From Streptosporangiaceae bacterium (lineage in GTDB: Bacteria; Actinomycetota; Actinomycetes; Streptosporangiales; Streptosporangiaceae): a DNA stretch of 13,344 bases. The stretch covers positions 1-13,344 of the forward strand of contig JAICWX010000239.1 of the NCBI GenBank assembly GCA_025934635.1. The letters run 5' to 3'. This document shows, one piece after another, positions 13,337-13,344 of the stretch. The notes below the pieces were generated by a model. The model did not search any database. It saw nothing but the letters and a program-made list of their open reading frames with translations, and was not told where the DNA came from. The translations under genes were made by a program, and so were the position numbers. Numbering within the stretch: the stretch's first letter is position 1; every line of letters begins with the position of its first letter.

Positions 13337-13344
13337 CGCCCCCC

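Overview
The window is very GC-rich DNA with strong G/C bias at third codon positions, many GTG starts and several apparently leaderless genes. This, and the gene content (a PknG-type kinase with a linked vWA gene, a MocR regulator, and an ECF sigma factor with a CU044_5270-type membrane partner), points to an actinobacterium, probably a filamentous actinomycete. The genus cannot be read from the sequence. No tRNA, rRNA, CRISPR, insertion sequence or phage gene was recognised.

Layout. (1) Positions 1-4763, minus strand: a three-gene signalling cassette. It reads trypsin-like protease fused to a degenerate STAND-like P-loop domain, then a PknG-type Ser/Thr kinase (zinc knuckles, kinase, TPR), then a vWA protein cut by the window edge. 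This cassette carries four short tandem repeats, one of which lies exactly on the kinase start codon. (2) Positions 4854-9761, minus strand: a tight run of four genes in the order MFS transporter, PLP-dependent aminotransferase, LtrA-family membrane protein, GH32 beta-fructosidase. Their junctions are +24, -4 and -23 nt. (3) Positions 9762-9808: a 47-bp divergent promoter region with an inverted repeat, then a MocR/GntR-aminotransferase regulator on the plus strand (9809-11260). (4) Positions 11261-11518: non-coding DNA with a hairpin and two 25-bp dyad repeats spaced 31 bp. (5) Positions 11519-13176, plus strand: an ECF sigma factor overlapping by 4 nt a single-pass membrane protein that is probably its regulator. 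(6) Positions 13177-13344: non-coding, full of G/C palindromes, with a Shine-Dalgarno-like AGGAG just before the window end.

How it fits together. The most interesting region is the protease-kinase-vWA cassette. A vWA MIDAS protein, a soluble PknG-like kinase and a protease with a nucleotide-binding-like but apparently dead P-loop domain resemble the modular, multi-component conflict or signalling systems of multicellular bacteria. The kinase/vWA pairing is familiar in actinomycetes; the linked protease is the less familiar part. The MocR regulator probably controls the divergent MFS-led operon and perhaps itself through the shared intergenic dyad. The sigma factor and its partner form a separate cell-surface signalling unit. 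All functional links are inferred from sequence motifs and gene order only.
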